From the NCBI RefSeq assembly GCF_944384735.1, contig NZ_CALWUN010000002.1:1-64000 (forward strand): a DNA stretch of 64,000 nt. Direction: 5' to 3'. The position numbers and the translations under genes were made by a program. Source of the stretch: an uncultured Agathobaculum sp. Its GTDB lineage: Bacteria; Bacillota; Clostridia; Oscillospirales; Butyricicoccaceae. Below are positions 51,423 through 61,051 of the stretch, one piece after another; positions within the stretch are counted from its first letter, which is position 1; each line of letters begins with the position of its first letter. The notes under the pieces are model-generated. The model was not told the origin of the DNA. It ran no database searches and was given only the letters and a program-made list of their open reading frames with translations.

Positions 51423-54215
51423 TCAGCCAACGACCTTGGCGCAGCGTGCGCACAGGCCGGGATGCTTGGCATCCGTACCGACCGATTTGGCCTGCTTCCA
51501 GCAGCGCAGGCACTTCTCGCCGGCCGCACGGGCAACGGCGATCGTCAGGCCGGGCAGGTTTTCGCTCGTCATGCCATCGCCCGCGCCTTCGACGACCAAA
51601 AGCTCGGAAACGATGCACAGGTCGGCCAAATCCTGACCACAGCCGTTCAGCAGCGCGGCGTTTTCCGCGTCCGCGTAGACCGTAACGCTCGCCTCGAGCG
51701 GCTTGCCGATGGTCTTGGCGTTGCGCGCACCCTCAAGCGCCTTGTTGACATCGTCACGGAACGCGGTGAGCTTGGCCCACTTATCCGCATCTGCCTCGGA
51801 GAACGCCAGCGCATCGTCCGCGGACGGCATCTCGTTGTAGGCAACATTGCGGGTATCGTCCTCGGCGGTGTGCGGCATGGACTGCCAAATCTCGTCCGCT
51901 GTAAAGCATAGGATCGGGGACAGCATACGCACCAACGCGCTCAGGATGCGGTACATCGCAGTCTGCGCCGCGCGGCGGCTCAGGCTGGCCGTCTCGTCGC
52001 AGTACAGGCGGTCTTTGATGACGTCCAGATAGAAGTTGGACAGGTCGACCACGCAGAAGTTGTGGATTGCGTGGAATACCGTGTGGAACTCGTAGTCTTC
52101 GTAGCCCGCGCGCACCTTGGCGACCAGTTCATTCAGGCGCATAAGCGCCCACTTGTCCAGCTCGGGCAGCTGGTCGTAAGCGACAAGATCAGTCTTGGGA
52201 TCAAAATCGAACAGATTGCCCAGCATATAGCGCGCCGTGTTGCGAATCTTCAGATAGTTCTGCGACAGGTGCTTGAGCATGTCCTTGGAAATGCGCATAT
52301 CCTGCCGGTAATCTGCGGACGCAACCCACAGGCGCATGACGTCTGCGCCGTACTGGTTCAGAATATCGTCGGGCGCGATACCGTTGCCCAGTGACTTGGA
52401 CATCTTCTGGCGCTCCTCATCGACGATCATGCCGTGGGTGATGACCGTCTTGTACGGCGCCTTGCCCTGCGTTGCAATCGAAGTCAGCATGGACGACTGG
52501 AACCAGCCGCGGTACTGGTCGTTGCCCTCGAGGTAAACGTCGACCGGCGTCGACTGGCCTTCGCGGTTTTCAATGACCGCACGCCACGACGAACCGGAGT
52601 CGAACCAGACGTCCATCGTGTCGGTTTCCTTATCAAACTCGCCGCAGCCGCACTCGCACTGGATATCGGCAGGCAGGATCTCGGACGGGTCGAGGTCGAA
52701 CCATGCGTTCGAGCCCTTTTCGCGGAACAGGTCGGCGACGATCTTGATCGTCTGCTCGGTGACCAGCGGCTTGCCGCACTTCTTGCAGGTAAAGATCGGA
52801 ATCGGCACGCCCCAGACGCGCTGACGGGAGATGCACCAGTCAGAGCGCTCACGGATCATCGAGGTCATGCGTTCCTCGCCCCAGCCGGGAATCCAGCGGA
52901 TGCCCTCGCAGGCCTTGACCGCATCGTCCTTGAGCGCATCGACGGAGCAGAACCATTGCTCGGTCGTGCGGAAGATGATCGGGTTCTTGCAGCGCCAGCA
53001 GTGCGGATAGCTGTGCACGATATCCTCAATGGCCAGCAATGCGCCGCAGGCTTTGAGGTCGTCCAGAATGATGGGCGTGGTCTTTTCATAGTACATGTTG
53101 GCGTACTTGCCTGCATCTGCCGTCGTCATGCCCTTGCCGTCGACCGGCACGATGATCGGGATATCGTACTTCTGGCAGACGATAAAGTCGTCCGCGCCGA
53201 AGCCGGGCGCCGTGTGGACACAGCCGGTACCGGCGTCCAACGTGACATGGTCGCCGCAGATGACAACGCTTTCACGGTTCATAATCGGGTGCTTGGTGCG
53301 CATCAACTCGAGATCGGAACCATACAACGTGCCGAGCACTTCCCAGGAGTCGATTTTAGCCGCCTGCATGACCGCTTCGGTCAGTTCCTTGGCCAGCACA
53401 TAAACCTCGCCAGACGGCACCTTGACCAGATCGTATTCGTAAACCGGGTTGACCGAAATCGCAAGGTTGCCCGGCAGCGTCCATGTCGTGGTCGTCCAAA
53501 TCACAAAGTAGACGTTGTCCAGCGAGCCGGTGATCGCGCTGATCTTGCCGCCCTTATCATCGGTCACATGGAATTTGACGTAAATCGAGGCGCACGGCTC
53601 GTCCTGATACTCGATTTCCGCCTCAGCCAGCGCCGTTTCATCGTGCGGGCACCAGTAAACCGGCTTCATCCCCTTATAGATGTAGCCGCGCTTGGCCATC
53701 TCGCCGAAGATCTCGATCTGGGTGGCCTCGTAGTCATGCGTCAGCGTCAGATATGGACGGTTCCAGTCGCCGATGACGCCCAGTCGCTTGAACTGGGTGC
53801 GCTGGGTGTCGACATGGTTGTGCGCAAACTCCTCGCACTTGGAGCGGAACTCCGCGGTCGAAACCTTGTCGCGGTCCATACCATAGGCCTTGATCGCCTG
53901 TCGCTCGATCGGCAGGCCATGGGTATCCCAGCCCGGGATATACGGCGCCAGATAGCCCATCATATTGCGCGAACGGACAATGAAGTCCTTGAGGATCTTG
54001 TTGAGCGCATGACCCATGTGCAGGTTGCCGTTGGCATACGGGGGGCCGTCGTGCAGGACGAAAAGCGGCTTGCCCTCGTTCTTTTTCATCAACTCATGGT
54101 AAAGGTCATCCTTTTCCCAGCCCTCGAGGAAGCCCGGCTCACGCTTGGGCAGTCCGGCGCGCATCGGAAACTCGGTTTTCGGCAGATTGATCGTCTGGTT
54201 GTAATCCTGCTGCAT
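51423..54215 (-). CDS. ileS: Isoleucine-tRNA ligase
   Basis: A 930-residue class I synthetase. Signature NLHMGHALNKIL (HIGH variant), editing domain with WTTTTWTLPGN-type stretch (IWTTTTWTLPGN), KMSKSLGNGIAPDD and a C-terminal zinc finger (CLRCWKQAKSVG, CARCAK). The start ATG at 54215 has AAAGGA 14 nt away, a weak site. It follows divIVA by 26 nt; no T-box is seen between them. Confidence 0.96.
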   Translation of the reverse strand: MQQDYNQTINLPKTEFPMRAGLPKREPGFLEGWEKDDLYHELMKKNEGKPLFVLHDGPPYANGNLHMGHALNKILKDFIVRSRNMMGYLAPYIPGWDTHGLPIERQAIKAYGMDRDKVSTAEFRSKCEEFAHNHVDTQRTQFKRLGVIGDWNRPYLTLTHDYEATQIEIFGEMAKRGYIYKGMKPVYWCPHDETALAEAEIEYQDEPCASIYVKFHVTDDKGGKISAITGSLDNVYFVIWTTTTWTLPGNLAISVNPVYEYDLVKVPSGEVYVLAKELTEAVMQAAKIDSWEVLGTLYGSDLELMRTKHPIMNRESVVICGDHVTLDAGTGCVHTAPGFGADDFIVCQKYDIPIIVPVDGKGMTTADAGKYANMYYEKTTPIILDDLKACGALLAIEDIVHSYPHCWRCKNPIIFRTTEQWFCSVDALKDDAVKACEGIRWIPGWGEERMTSMIRERSDWCISRQRVWGVPIPIFTCKKCGKPLVTEQTIKIVADLFREKGSNAWFDLDPSEILPADIQCECGCGEFDKETDTMDVWFDSGSSWRAVIENREGQSTPVDVYLEGNDQYRGWFQSSMLTSIATQGKAPYKTVITHGMIVDEERQKMSKSLGNGIAPDDILNQYGADVMRLWVASADYRQDMRISKDMLKHLSQNYLKIRNTARYMLGNLFDFDPKTDLVAYDQLPELDKWALMRLNELVAKVRAGYEDYEFHTVFHAIHNFCVVDLSNFYLDVIKDRLYCDETASLSRRAAQTAMYRILSALVRMLSPILCFTADEIWQSMPHTAEDDTRNVAYNEMPSADDALAFSEADADKWAKLTAFRDDVNKALEGARNAKTIGKPLEASVTVYADAENAALLNGCGQDLADLCIVSELLVVEGAGDGMTSENLPGLTIAVARAAGEKCLRCWKQAKSVGTDAKHPGLCARCAKVVG

Positions 54216-54241
54216 TGTGCAGTGTTCAGTCCTTTCGCTTG

Positions 54242-54889
54242 TTACTTTACTTGCTTGGGGTCATAGTCGGCGCCAAATTTCAATTCGCCGAAATCAAACT
54301 TACGGGTCGCATCCTCCAGCGGCGCATCCGCCTGTACGGCGGCACTTTCCGGCTGGGGCTGGGTGGGCTGCGGGGCAGGTGTTACCTGTGGCTGCGGCGC
54401 GGGCTGCGCGGCAGCCGCGGTTTCCTGCGCATGCACCAAATCCTCTGCCTTGGCCAGCTCGACCAACGCCTTGGCCTGCGCCTGATATACAGATGAAACA
54501 CGCGCGATGAACTCCAAGGTATTTTTTCTGGCCGCTTCCAGCTTCTGCTCCTCGGCAACGATCTTGTCGCGTGTATTTTTTACCTTGCTTTCCGTTTCAT
54601 TCTGTGCGTTGGAAACGATGTCCTCCGCTTCCTTCTTGGCCTTGTCGATCGTATCCTGCGCGATGGTCTGCGCGCTCATCAACGCGCGGCGCATACCGTC
54701 CTCCACGCCGCGGTACTCCTCGATTTTGTCGACAAGCACCTTCATCTTCGCCTTGAGCGCGGCATTTTCCTTCTGCATGGCAGCAAACTCTTCCGCAACG
54801 CGCTCGAGGAATGTATCCACCGACTTCATGTCGTATCCGCCGAAAACCGCCTTTTCAAAGCCGATTTCCTGAATTTCCTGCACCGTCAT
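54242..54889 (-). CDS. DivIVA domain protein
   Basis: A 215-residue cell-division scaffold. The N-terminal DivIVA membrane-binding part is QEIGFEKAVFGGYDMKSVDTFLERV, followed by a coiled coil (about 30-140) and a Pro/Gln/Ala-rich tail (about 155-190). GAGGAG precedes the ATG. It is next to sepF and yggT, as is usual in Gram-positive division clusters. Confidence 0.9.
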   Translation of the reverse strand: MTVQEIQEIGFEKAVFGGYDMKSVDTFLERVAEEFAAMQKENAALKAKMKVLVDKIEEYRGVEDGMRRALMSAQTIAQDTIDKAKKEAEDIVSNAQNETESKVKNTRDKIVAEEQKLEAARKNTLEFIARVSSVYQAQAKALVELAKAEDLVHAQETAAAAQPAPQPQVTPAPQPTQPQPESAAVQADAPLEDATRKFDFGELKFGADYDPKQVK

Positions 54890-54930
54890 TCTGTTTCTCC
54901 TCCGTATTCTATTTGTTTGCCATACTCACG

Positions 54931-54956
54931 GGAAAATGGCCGGGCGTCGCCCGACC
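54931..54956 (-). terminator. Candidate terminator after yggT
   Basis: GGTCGGGC with GCCCGGCC around GAC, then ATTTT on the minus strand, in the 95-nt gap between yggT and divIVA. It could reduce transcription into divIVA-ileS. Confidence 0.5.
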
Positions 54957-54984
54957 ACTTGAGTGAACCGTTTATCCGACAAGC

Positions 54985-55251
54985 TCAGAGCATGTATAGC
55001 ACCTGCTCGAGTGCAATCAGCGTTAAAAATGCCAACATAAACGCTAAGTCGAACGGACAGCCGCGCAATGCGTCGATCCGGCCCAGCAAGCTGCGGAACG
55101 GCTGCACCAGCGGCTCGGTCAACAGGCAGAGGAATTCGTAGATCTGCGACGTGCTTTCCTGTACGAACCAACTCATAATGGCCCGCGCAAACAGCAGAAA
55201 TTCCAGAATCCGCAGCAGACTGCTAACCGCATAAACCACAATCGTATTCAC
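54985..55251 (-). CDS. YggT family membrane protein
   Basis: An 88-residue membrane protein with two hydrophobic segments (about 5-25 and 65-85) and LCLLTEPLVQPFRSLLGRI between them, the YggT hallmark. GTG start at 55251 with a weak site. It lies 12 nt after sepF. Confidence 0.88.
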   Translation of the reverse strand: MNTIVVYAVSSLLRILEFLLFARAIMSWFVQESTSQIYEFLCLLTEPLVQPFRSLLGRIDALRGCPFDLAFMLAFLTLIALEQVLYML

Positions 55252-55263
55252 AGCTGCACGCCC

Positions 55264-55752
55264 TTAAAAATACATGCCGCTGCTTTCCAGCTCATCGATC
55301 AGGTCGCCCATGATATCCACGTTATAGGGGGTGATGATGTAAGTGCTGTTCGCAACCTTCTTGATCTTGCCCTCGTTCGCATACGCCACGCCGCTGAGGA
55401 AATCTACAAGACGGCGCGCGATATCCTTGTTGGTCTGTTCCAGGTTCAGCACAACCGTGCGCTTGTCCTTCAGGTGGTCGGCGATCTCCGCCGCGTTTTC
55501 AAAACGGTCGGGCTTGACCAGCACCACCGCCAGCTGTGTTGTGGTGTGGATATTGACTACTTTATTGCTGCGACGGAACGAAGCCGCTTCCGAAGGTGCG
55601 CTATCATATGCTCTTTCATAAGAACGCTCATATGCGGGTGCTGCACTGCTCTTGACCGGCTCTTCGCTGCGCTGGCGGGGGAGTTCCTCTTCATAATCAT
55701 CCACGATGTCCTCGCCTTTGACCCAATCGATAAAGCCTTTGATCGAACCCAT
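55264..55752 (-). CDS. sepF: Cell division protein SepF
   Basis: A 162-residue SepF: an amphipathic N-terminal helix (MGSIKGFIDWVKG) that binds the membrane, an acidic/Arg linker (20-70), and the SepF domain (about 72-162, VVLVKPDRFENAAEIADHL and VVLNLEQTNKDIARRLVDF). It binds FtsZ. ATG at 55752 follows AAGGAGG. Confidence 0.95.
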   Translation of the reverse strand: MGSIKGFIDWVKGEDIVDDYEEELPRQRSEEPVKSSAAPAYERSYERAYDSAPSEAASFRRSNKVVNIHTTTQLAVVLVKPDRFENAAEIADHLKDKRTVVLNLEQTNKDIARRLVDFLSGVAYANEGKIKKVANSTYIITPYNVDIMGDLIDELESSGMYF

Positions 55753-55772
55753 GCAAAGTTCCTCCTTATGTT

Positions 55773-56498
55773 TTAGGGCGAAACGATCTGATACGGCCGC
55801 GCACCAAAGATCGCCGTGCCGACGCGCACCATGTTGGCGCCGCACGCAATCGCCGTTTCGAAATCATTCGTCATTCCCATAGACAAATAATCCATATTTA
55901 CATTATCGTATTTTTTCGTCAAAATGTCAACAAATACTTGATGCATTTCACTAAAATAGCTAAAGTTCTTCGTTGTTTCATCCGCAATGGGCGGAATCGC
56001 CATCAAACCGCGGATACAAAGCGATTCTTTCTCCCGCAGCAGGCCGATCGCCTCATCCAATTGCTCGACCAGCAGGCCGCTCTTGGCCGGCTCGCGTCCG
56101 ATATTGACTTCCAACAGGATATCCTGCTGCAAACCGTGTTTGGCGGCCTCCTTGGCAATCGCCTCTCCCAGCCGGACCGAACCGACAGACTGGATCAGCG
56201 ATACCTTGCCGACCAGATATTTGACCTTATTGGTCTGCAATGTGCCGATAAACTGCAAGTCCGCTCCGTCATAAGCATGCTGCTCATATTTTTCCAGCAG
56301 CTCCTGCACGCGGTTTTCCCCGCACACCGTAATGCCGGCTTTGATTGCCGCGCGCACATGCTCGGCGTCGTTCATTTTGGAAGCCGCGACAAGCGTGATC
56401 TCTTTGGCGTCCCGTCCTGCCCGCTCCGCTGCGCGCGCGATGCGTTCCTGCACAGCCGCGATGCGGCCGCGCAGCTCATTTTTTTGCTGCTCCGTCAT
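55773..56498 (-). CDS. YggS/PROSC family PLP homeostasis protein
   Basis: A 241-residue PLP-binding protein with fold type III alone. The PLP lysine is in [32 protein letters not shown] and [25 protein letters not shown] are conserved. It normally precedes sepF in Gram-positive genomes (ylmE). The start overlaps the stop of the HlyD-like gene by 4 nt. Confidence 0.93.
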   Translation of the reverse strand: MTEQQKNELRGRIAAVQERIARAAERAGRDAKEITLVAASKMNDAEHVRAAIKAGITVCGENRVQELLEKYEQHAYDGADLQFIGTLQTNKVKYLVGKVSLIQSVGSVRLGEAIAKEAAKHGLQQDILLEVNIGREPAKSGLLVEQLDEAIGLLREKESLCIRGLMAIPPIADETTKNFSYFSEMHQVFVDILTKKYDNVNMDYLSMGMTNDFETAIACGANMVRVGTAIFGARPYQIVSP

Positions 56499-57784
56499 TT
56501 TTTCACCACCATATTGTTTTGCAGATTTTTGCCGCGGATGATGATCTGATCCTGTTCGACCAGCATATCGACATCGGTCGCACTCTGTTCGACGACATAG
56601 AAATCATCAGCTTCGTACAGCGTGTTGATGACCTTGAATTTCTGGAACGAGCCGCTGAGGATGAACACGCCGGTCTGCTGCACGGTGTTGCCGCTGCTGT
56701 CCGTGGACTCCTGAATGCGGACGGCCTTTTTGGGCACTTTCAGTCCGGTATAGGTGGCAAGGATGATCTCCACCGGCTGCTGCCGCATGGAAACCATCTC
56801 GCTGTTGAACTCCGTCCCCTCAAGCACCAGCAGCGCGGTGTCCGCGCCGCGCTCCTTGAGCACGGCATGCACCGTGACCGGTGTTTCCAGCGAAGCCTGT
56901 GTGAAATTGACGCGCAGACTTTGCCCTTCATAAAAACGGCTGGCCTGCTCGGTCGTGATTTCGGATACCAGATACCAGCTGAACCCCTCGATCATCTTGC
57001 CAAGGCTGGCGTCGTCCTTTTGGGGATTGCTCCCCGTCAGTTCGTGGAACTGCTCCGTCGTCAGATCCTCGAGTACGTCCAACGTCAAAATATCCTCGTA
57101 GCCATCGACCACCTCGGAAAAGTAGCCTGAGGTCGGTGCGGTCAACTGGGTAGTATGACCGGCAAGCTGCGCGTTCAGGCTGCTTTGCTCGAGCAGAAGC
57201 GCATCGCGCTCTGCCGTGATGGCAGCGGAATCGGCGTTGCCTGCCTCGCGGCGCAGCACGAGCGTGCGCAGCGTATTGGAAGCCGTGGAAAGCGCGCTGC
57301 CCGTGCCGCTTTTGGCCTGCGCCGCCATCTGCTGCAGTTGCAGGATGATCATCTGGTCGATCTTGGCTGCGTCCGCACCGTCTGTTGCGGATTGCAGCGC
57401 GGTATCCAGCAGCGCAATGCGGTTTTCCAGCGGGTCAAGCTCCCGGCTGAGCATCAGCGCCTGCTCGTCCGCATACACCACAGCCAGCGCTGCATTCTGC
57501 TGCACACGCTCGCCGCTGTACACGATATGTTTGATCGAGTCGCCGGTACCGCCGGTGATCGTGGTCTCATCCCGGAAAAACCAGCCGTCCGCGAAGATGC
57601 TGTCATTGACCGTTACCTGCACCGCCGGGGTGGTTTCATTGGTCACGGCAAATGCGCTGATCACCTGCCAGCCCAGCAATAGGACGATCACGGCCGTGAC
57701 GATTACAAAAACCGGGCGGCCATTGGGCAGCAAACGGCGACGATGTTTCGATTTTGGTTTTTGGTGTGTGGTTTCTTGCTGCAT
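56495..57784 (-). CDS. HlyD-like membrane fusion protein in the division cluster
   Basis: A 429-residue single-pass protein (membrane segment about 25-45) with an HlyD-like split-barrel outline: a lipoyl half, a coiled coil (about 110-190, AQAKSGTGSALSTAS region), and a barrel half. No ABC or outer partner lies next to it. ATG at 57784 follows GAGG. It sits between hfq and yggS. This position recurs in Oscillospirales, and a cell-envelope rather than drug-export role is inferred. Confidence 0.75.
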   Translation of the reverse strand: MQQETTHQKPKSKHRRRLLPNGRPVFVIVTAVIVLLLGWQVISAFAVTNETTPAVQVTVNDSIFADGWFFRDETTITGGTGDSIKHIVYSGERVQQNAALAVVYADEQALMLSRELDPLENRIALLDTALQSATDGADAAKIDQMIILQLQQMAAQAKSGTGSALSTASNTLRTLVLRREAGNADSAAITAERDALLLEQSSLNAQLAGHTTQLTAPTSGYFSEVVDGYEDILTLDVLEDLTTEQFHELTGSNPQKDDASLGKMIEGFSWYLVSEITTEQASRFYEGQSLRVNFTQASLETPVTVHAVLKERGADTALLVLEGTEFNSEMVSMRQQPVEIILATYTGLKVPKKAVRIQESTDSSGNTVQQTGVFILSGSFQKFKVINTLYEADDFYVVEQSATDVDMLVEQDQIIIRGKNLQNNMVVKK

Positions 57785-57803
57785 AAGGGAACCTCGATGT
57801 ATC

Positions 57804-58049
57804 TTACTCCCCTGCCCGGTCCTCCCTCGGCGCATATAAGTCGATGCGGTTTTGCGGGATCAGGGTCGATATGGCGTGTTTATAAATCATCTGCTGCTTG
57901 CCTTCGCTTTCCAGAATGACCACAAAGTTGTCAAACCCACGCACAACGCCGCGCATCTGAAAGCCGTTGGTCAGGAACACCGTCGTATGCATGGCCTGCT
58001 GCCGCAGTGCGCACAGCATCCGATCCTGCAGATTGATCTCGTTTCTCAC
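57804..58049 (-). CDS. hfq: RNA chaperone Hfq
   Basis: An 81-residue Sm-like RNA-binding protein. The Sm1 motif is [21 protein letters not shown] and the Sm2 motif is [10 protein letters not shown] (YKHA). The C-terminal tail is short and acidic. The start is GTG after AGGAGG. It follows miaA, the standard miaA-hfq order. Confidence 0.96.
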   Translation of the reverse strand: MRNEINLQDRMLCALRQQAMHTTVFLTNGFQMRGVVRGFDNFVVILESEGKQQMIYKHAISTLIPQNRIDLYAPREDRAGE

Positions 58050-58082
58050 AATGATTCCTCCTATGTTTTACATATTCTGGAA

Positions 58083-59024
58083 TTATTGTACACTTTGTTT
58101 TTGCACATATTCTGTCGCTTCCTGTAAAACGGATGAGAAGTCCTCTTCCCTATTATAATAAATCCAATGGATACTGTCATCCCTTTTCAGCCAGGTCAGC
58201 TGTCTTTTTGCATAATTCCGGCTGCGTTGTTTGAGTAAATTGACACAATTTTCAAGGGAATCCGTTCCATGCAGTACGCCGAGCAGCTCCTTATAACCGA
58301 TGGCCTGCGCTGCCGTGCCCATTAGTGCGCCTCGCTCCAGCAGGCGCCGGGTCTCTTCCAGCAGTCCGTCCGCCAACATCTGGTCGACCCGTTTGTCGAT
58401 GCGCGCATAAAGCGTTTCGCGCTGCGCCGGACACACGCCCAGCTTGAGCGCATGGTATTTCGGTGTGGGACGCTTATGACGGCGATTCAGTTCCCCAATG
58501 GTCATGCCGGTCTGTTCGTAGACCTCAAGCGCGCGGATCACGCGCTTGAGGTTATTGGGGTGCAGGCGTTCTGCGCTCTCCGGATCGACCCGCGCGAGGC
58601 ATGCATGTACCGCAGCGTTGCCCTGTTCTGCCGCCATCCTCTGATATTGTTCGCGCAGGGCGGTGTCTGTTTCATCCCCAGAAAACACACTGCACTCGAT
58701 CAGCGCGTCCATATATAGGCCGGTGCCGCCAACGACGACCGGCAGCATGCCGCGCGACAGGATATCCTGTGCGGCGGTGTCCGCCAGTTCGACATACCGG
58801 GCAACCGAAAACGGCTCGTTCGGCTGGCAGATGTCGAGTAAATGATGTACGGTACCCTGCCGTTCGGCCATTGTCGGCTTGGCTGTGCCGATATCCATGC
58901 CGCGATAAATCTGCATGGAATCCGCTGAAATGATCTCCGTATGCAGTTGTTTGGCCAATGCGACCGAAAGTGCGGTCTTGCCGCTGGCGGTCGGCCCGCA
59001 GATGCAGATCAAACGGTTTTCCAT
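58083..59024 (-). CDS. miaA: tRNA dimethylallyltransferase
   Basis: A 313-residue enzyme that adds a dimethylallyl group to A37 of tRNAs reading U-starting codons. Walker A GPTASGKT (residues 10-17), DSMQIYRGMDIGTAKPT, and the family stretch LVVGGTGLYMDAL (here PVVVGGTGLYMDAL) are present; LKQRSRNYAKRQLTWLKRD is the tRNA-contact end. ATG at 59024 follows GAGGGG. The product is a substrate of MiaB, whose gene is at the right edge. Confidence 0.96.
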   Translation of the reverse strand: MENRLICICGPTASGKTALSVALAKQLHTEIISADSMQIYRGMDIGTAKPTMAERQGTVHHLLDICQPNEPFSVARYVELADTAAQDILSRGMLPVVVGGTGLYMDALIECSVFSGDETDTALREQYQRMAAEQGNAAVHACLARVDPESAERLHPNNLKRVIRALEVYEQTGMTIGELNRRHKRPTPKYHALKLGVCPAQRETLYARIDKRVDQMLADGLLEETRRLLERGALMGTAAQAIGYKELLGVLHGTDSLENCVNLLKQRSRNYAKRQLTWLKRDDSIHWIYYNREEDFSSVLQEATEYVQKQSVQ

Positions 59025-59034
59025 GTCGTTCCCC

Positions 59035-61020
59035 TCATTGATTGACACGCTTGAACAGCTTGTCCAGTTCATATTTGGTCAGCCGGACGGTCGTCGGCCT
59101 GCCGTGCGGGCAGGAGCGGACGTTTTCATCCGCCAGCACCCGGTCGCATAAGTCCTGCAGCTCGGTCAGGCTCGTTGCCTTACCCGCCTTGATGGCCGCT
59201 TTGCACGCAACCGTGTGGATCAGGTCATCCAGCCTGTCTGGGACGGCGGTACGGCTGTGCAGCAGCTTATCCGCCAATTCGCTGATAACCGCCGGCACAT
59301 CCGCGCTGTCCAGATAGGCCGGGACGCTGCGCACCGCAAAGCTGTTTTCACCGAATTCATCTATGGCAAATCCAGCCTGACGGATTTCCTCTATCCCATC
59401 CTGCACGGCGGCAGCTTCCTCCCCGCTGAGCTCGACAACAATCGGCGCGAGCAGCTCCTGCTGCGGCATATCAGTTTGCGCGCGCAGCTTGTTGAACAAG
59501 ATCCGCTCGTGGGCGGCATGCTTGTCGATCAAAATCAGGCCGTCCGCGTCCTCAGCAATCAGATAGGTCTGAAAGCACTCCCCGATCACCCGCGCACCGC
59601 CGGTCAGCGGCGCCAAAGCCGACTGGGACGGCTCTGCTACACGAGGCGGTACAGGCGCAGGACAGGATTGTGTTCGCTCCGTCTGCGGCAGGGACGGTTT
59701 TCCCGGCAGGACGGCCGGTTTGTCCTCTCCGGCTGGCGTCGTTACCTGTATGGGTTCCGGTTTGGTGTCTACCGACTCCGACTCCTCACGCAGGATGCGC
59801 GGCGCCGCGGCAAACAACCCGCGTTCCGCGGGCTTGGGCGTGCGCGGCGGCACGGCGACGAGGAAATCCTCGAGCACTGGCACCTCGGGCACCTTTTGTC
59901 CGGGTTGTACCGCTTTGGATACCGGTTCGGCAAATTGCTGCTGGACATATTCCGGCTTTGCCGGTTTGGACTCCATGACCGGCGGCTCTGCCGCTTTCTT
60001 TTCCTTATGCACCAGCTGCGGGATATTGTCCCCTGCCGCGAGCGCATTCTTGCAGGCAACATAGACGGCTTCAAACACCGACTTTTCCTGTGAAAACTTG
60101 ACTTCGGTCTTGGCCGGATGGACGTTGACGTCCACCGCGCCCAGCGGAAGCTCCAAAAACACCGCGCCGGACGGGTATTTTCCCGCGATGATTGCGTTGC
60201 GGTAGGCTTCCTCAAGCGCCGCCTGCATCAGACGGCTTTTAACATAGCGCCCATTGACAAAAAAGTGCTGCATCGAGCGGTTAGGCCGTCCGGCGTGCGG
60301 TTTGATGATGTAACCATGTACCGTCATACCGTTGCGCTCGGTCGGCGGCACTTCCAGCATATTGGCCGTCATGTCCTTACCGAACACCGCAAAAACCGGC
60401 GCCATCAGCTTGCCCTTGCCGTTGGTCGAAAATACCTGCTTGCCGTCCCGGATCAGGCAGAACGCAATCTCCGGATGGGAAAGCGCGGCATGCTGCACCA
60501 CGCCGAGGATGTATCCCGCCTCAGTGAAATCCTTTTTGAGGAACTTCATGCGCGCGGGCGTATTAAAAAACAGGTCGCGCACGACAATGGTCGTGCCCTC
60601 CGGACAGCCGGCCTCTTCCTGCGTCTGGATATCGCCTGCTTCAAGATGCAAGTGCAGGCCGGCGATCGCGCCTTTCTGCCGGGTGAACAGGTCGATGCGT
60701 GTAACGGATGAGATTGCCGCCAGCGCTTCGCCGCGGAAGCCCAGCGTGCCGATGGCGGCCAGATCCGCCTCGGTGCGCAGCTTGCTGGTCGCGTGGCGGC
60801 GGAACGCGATGGGCGCGTCCTCCTCCGCTATGCCGCAGCCATTGTCCGCAATGCGCAGATAGCTGATACCACCGTTTTCGATCTCGACCGTGATGCGGGT
60901 CGAACCGGCGTCGATTGCGTTCTCGACCAGTTCCTTCGCGACCGAGGCGGGACGTTCCACCACCTCGCCCGCCGCAATCAGGTCGGCCAGATGCGGGGAT
61001 AATTCATGGATGATTGCCAT
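59035..61020 (-). CDS. mutL: DNA mismatch repair protein MutL
   Basis: A 661-residue GHKL ATPase: N-terminal ATPase motifs (ELVENAIDAGSTRI, IADNGCGIAEED, ATSKLRTEADLAAIGTLGFRGEALA), a variable Pro/Glu-rich linker (about 340-470) and the C-terminal domain with LIDKHAAHERILFNKL, the endonuclease motif, so it is a nicking MutL. GGAAAGGAC precedes the ATG. Confidence 0.97.
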   Translation of the reverse strand: MAIIHELSPHLADLIAAGEVVERPASVAKELVENAIDAGSTRITVEIENGGISYLRIADNGCGIAEEDAPIAFRRHATSKLRTEADLAAIGTLGFRGEALAAISSVTRIDLFTRQKGAIAGLHLHLEAGDIQTQEEAGCPEGTTIVVRDLFFNTPARMKFLKKDFTEAGYILGVVQHAALSHPEIAFCLIRDGKQVFSTNGKGKLMAPVFAVFGKDMTANMLEVPPTERNGMTVHGYIIKPHAGRPNRSMQHFFVNGRYVKSRLMQAALEEAYRNAIIAGKYPSGAVFLELPLGAVDVNVHPAKTEVKFSQEKSVFEAVYVACKNALAAGDNIPQLVHKEKKAAEPPVMESKPAKPEYVQQQFAEPVSKAVQPGQKVPEVPVLEDFLVAVPPRTPKPAERGLFAAAPRILREESESVDTKPEPIQVTTPAGEDKPAVLPGKPSLPQTERTQSCPAPVPPRVAEPSQSALAPLTGGARVIGECFQTYLIAEDADGLILIDKHAAHERILFNKLRAQTDMPQQELLAPIVVELSGEEAAAVQDGIEEIRQAGFAIDEFGENSFAVRSVPAYLDSADVPAVISELADKLLHSRTAVPDRLDDLIHTVACKAAIKAGKATSLTELQDLCDRVLADENVRSCPHGRPTTVRLTKYELDKLFKRVNQ

Positions 61021-61051
61021 TGCAGCGTCCTTTCCAAAGGGATTTATGCTG

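Noticed and set aside
52434..54266. 610-codon open frame antisense to ileS
   Set aside because: Same reason; ileS motifs are intact on the other strand.
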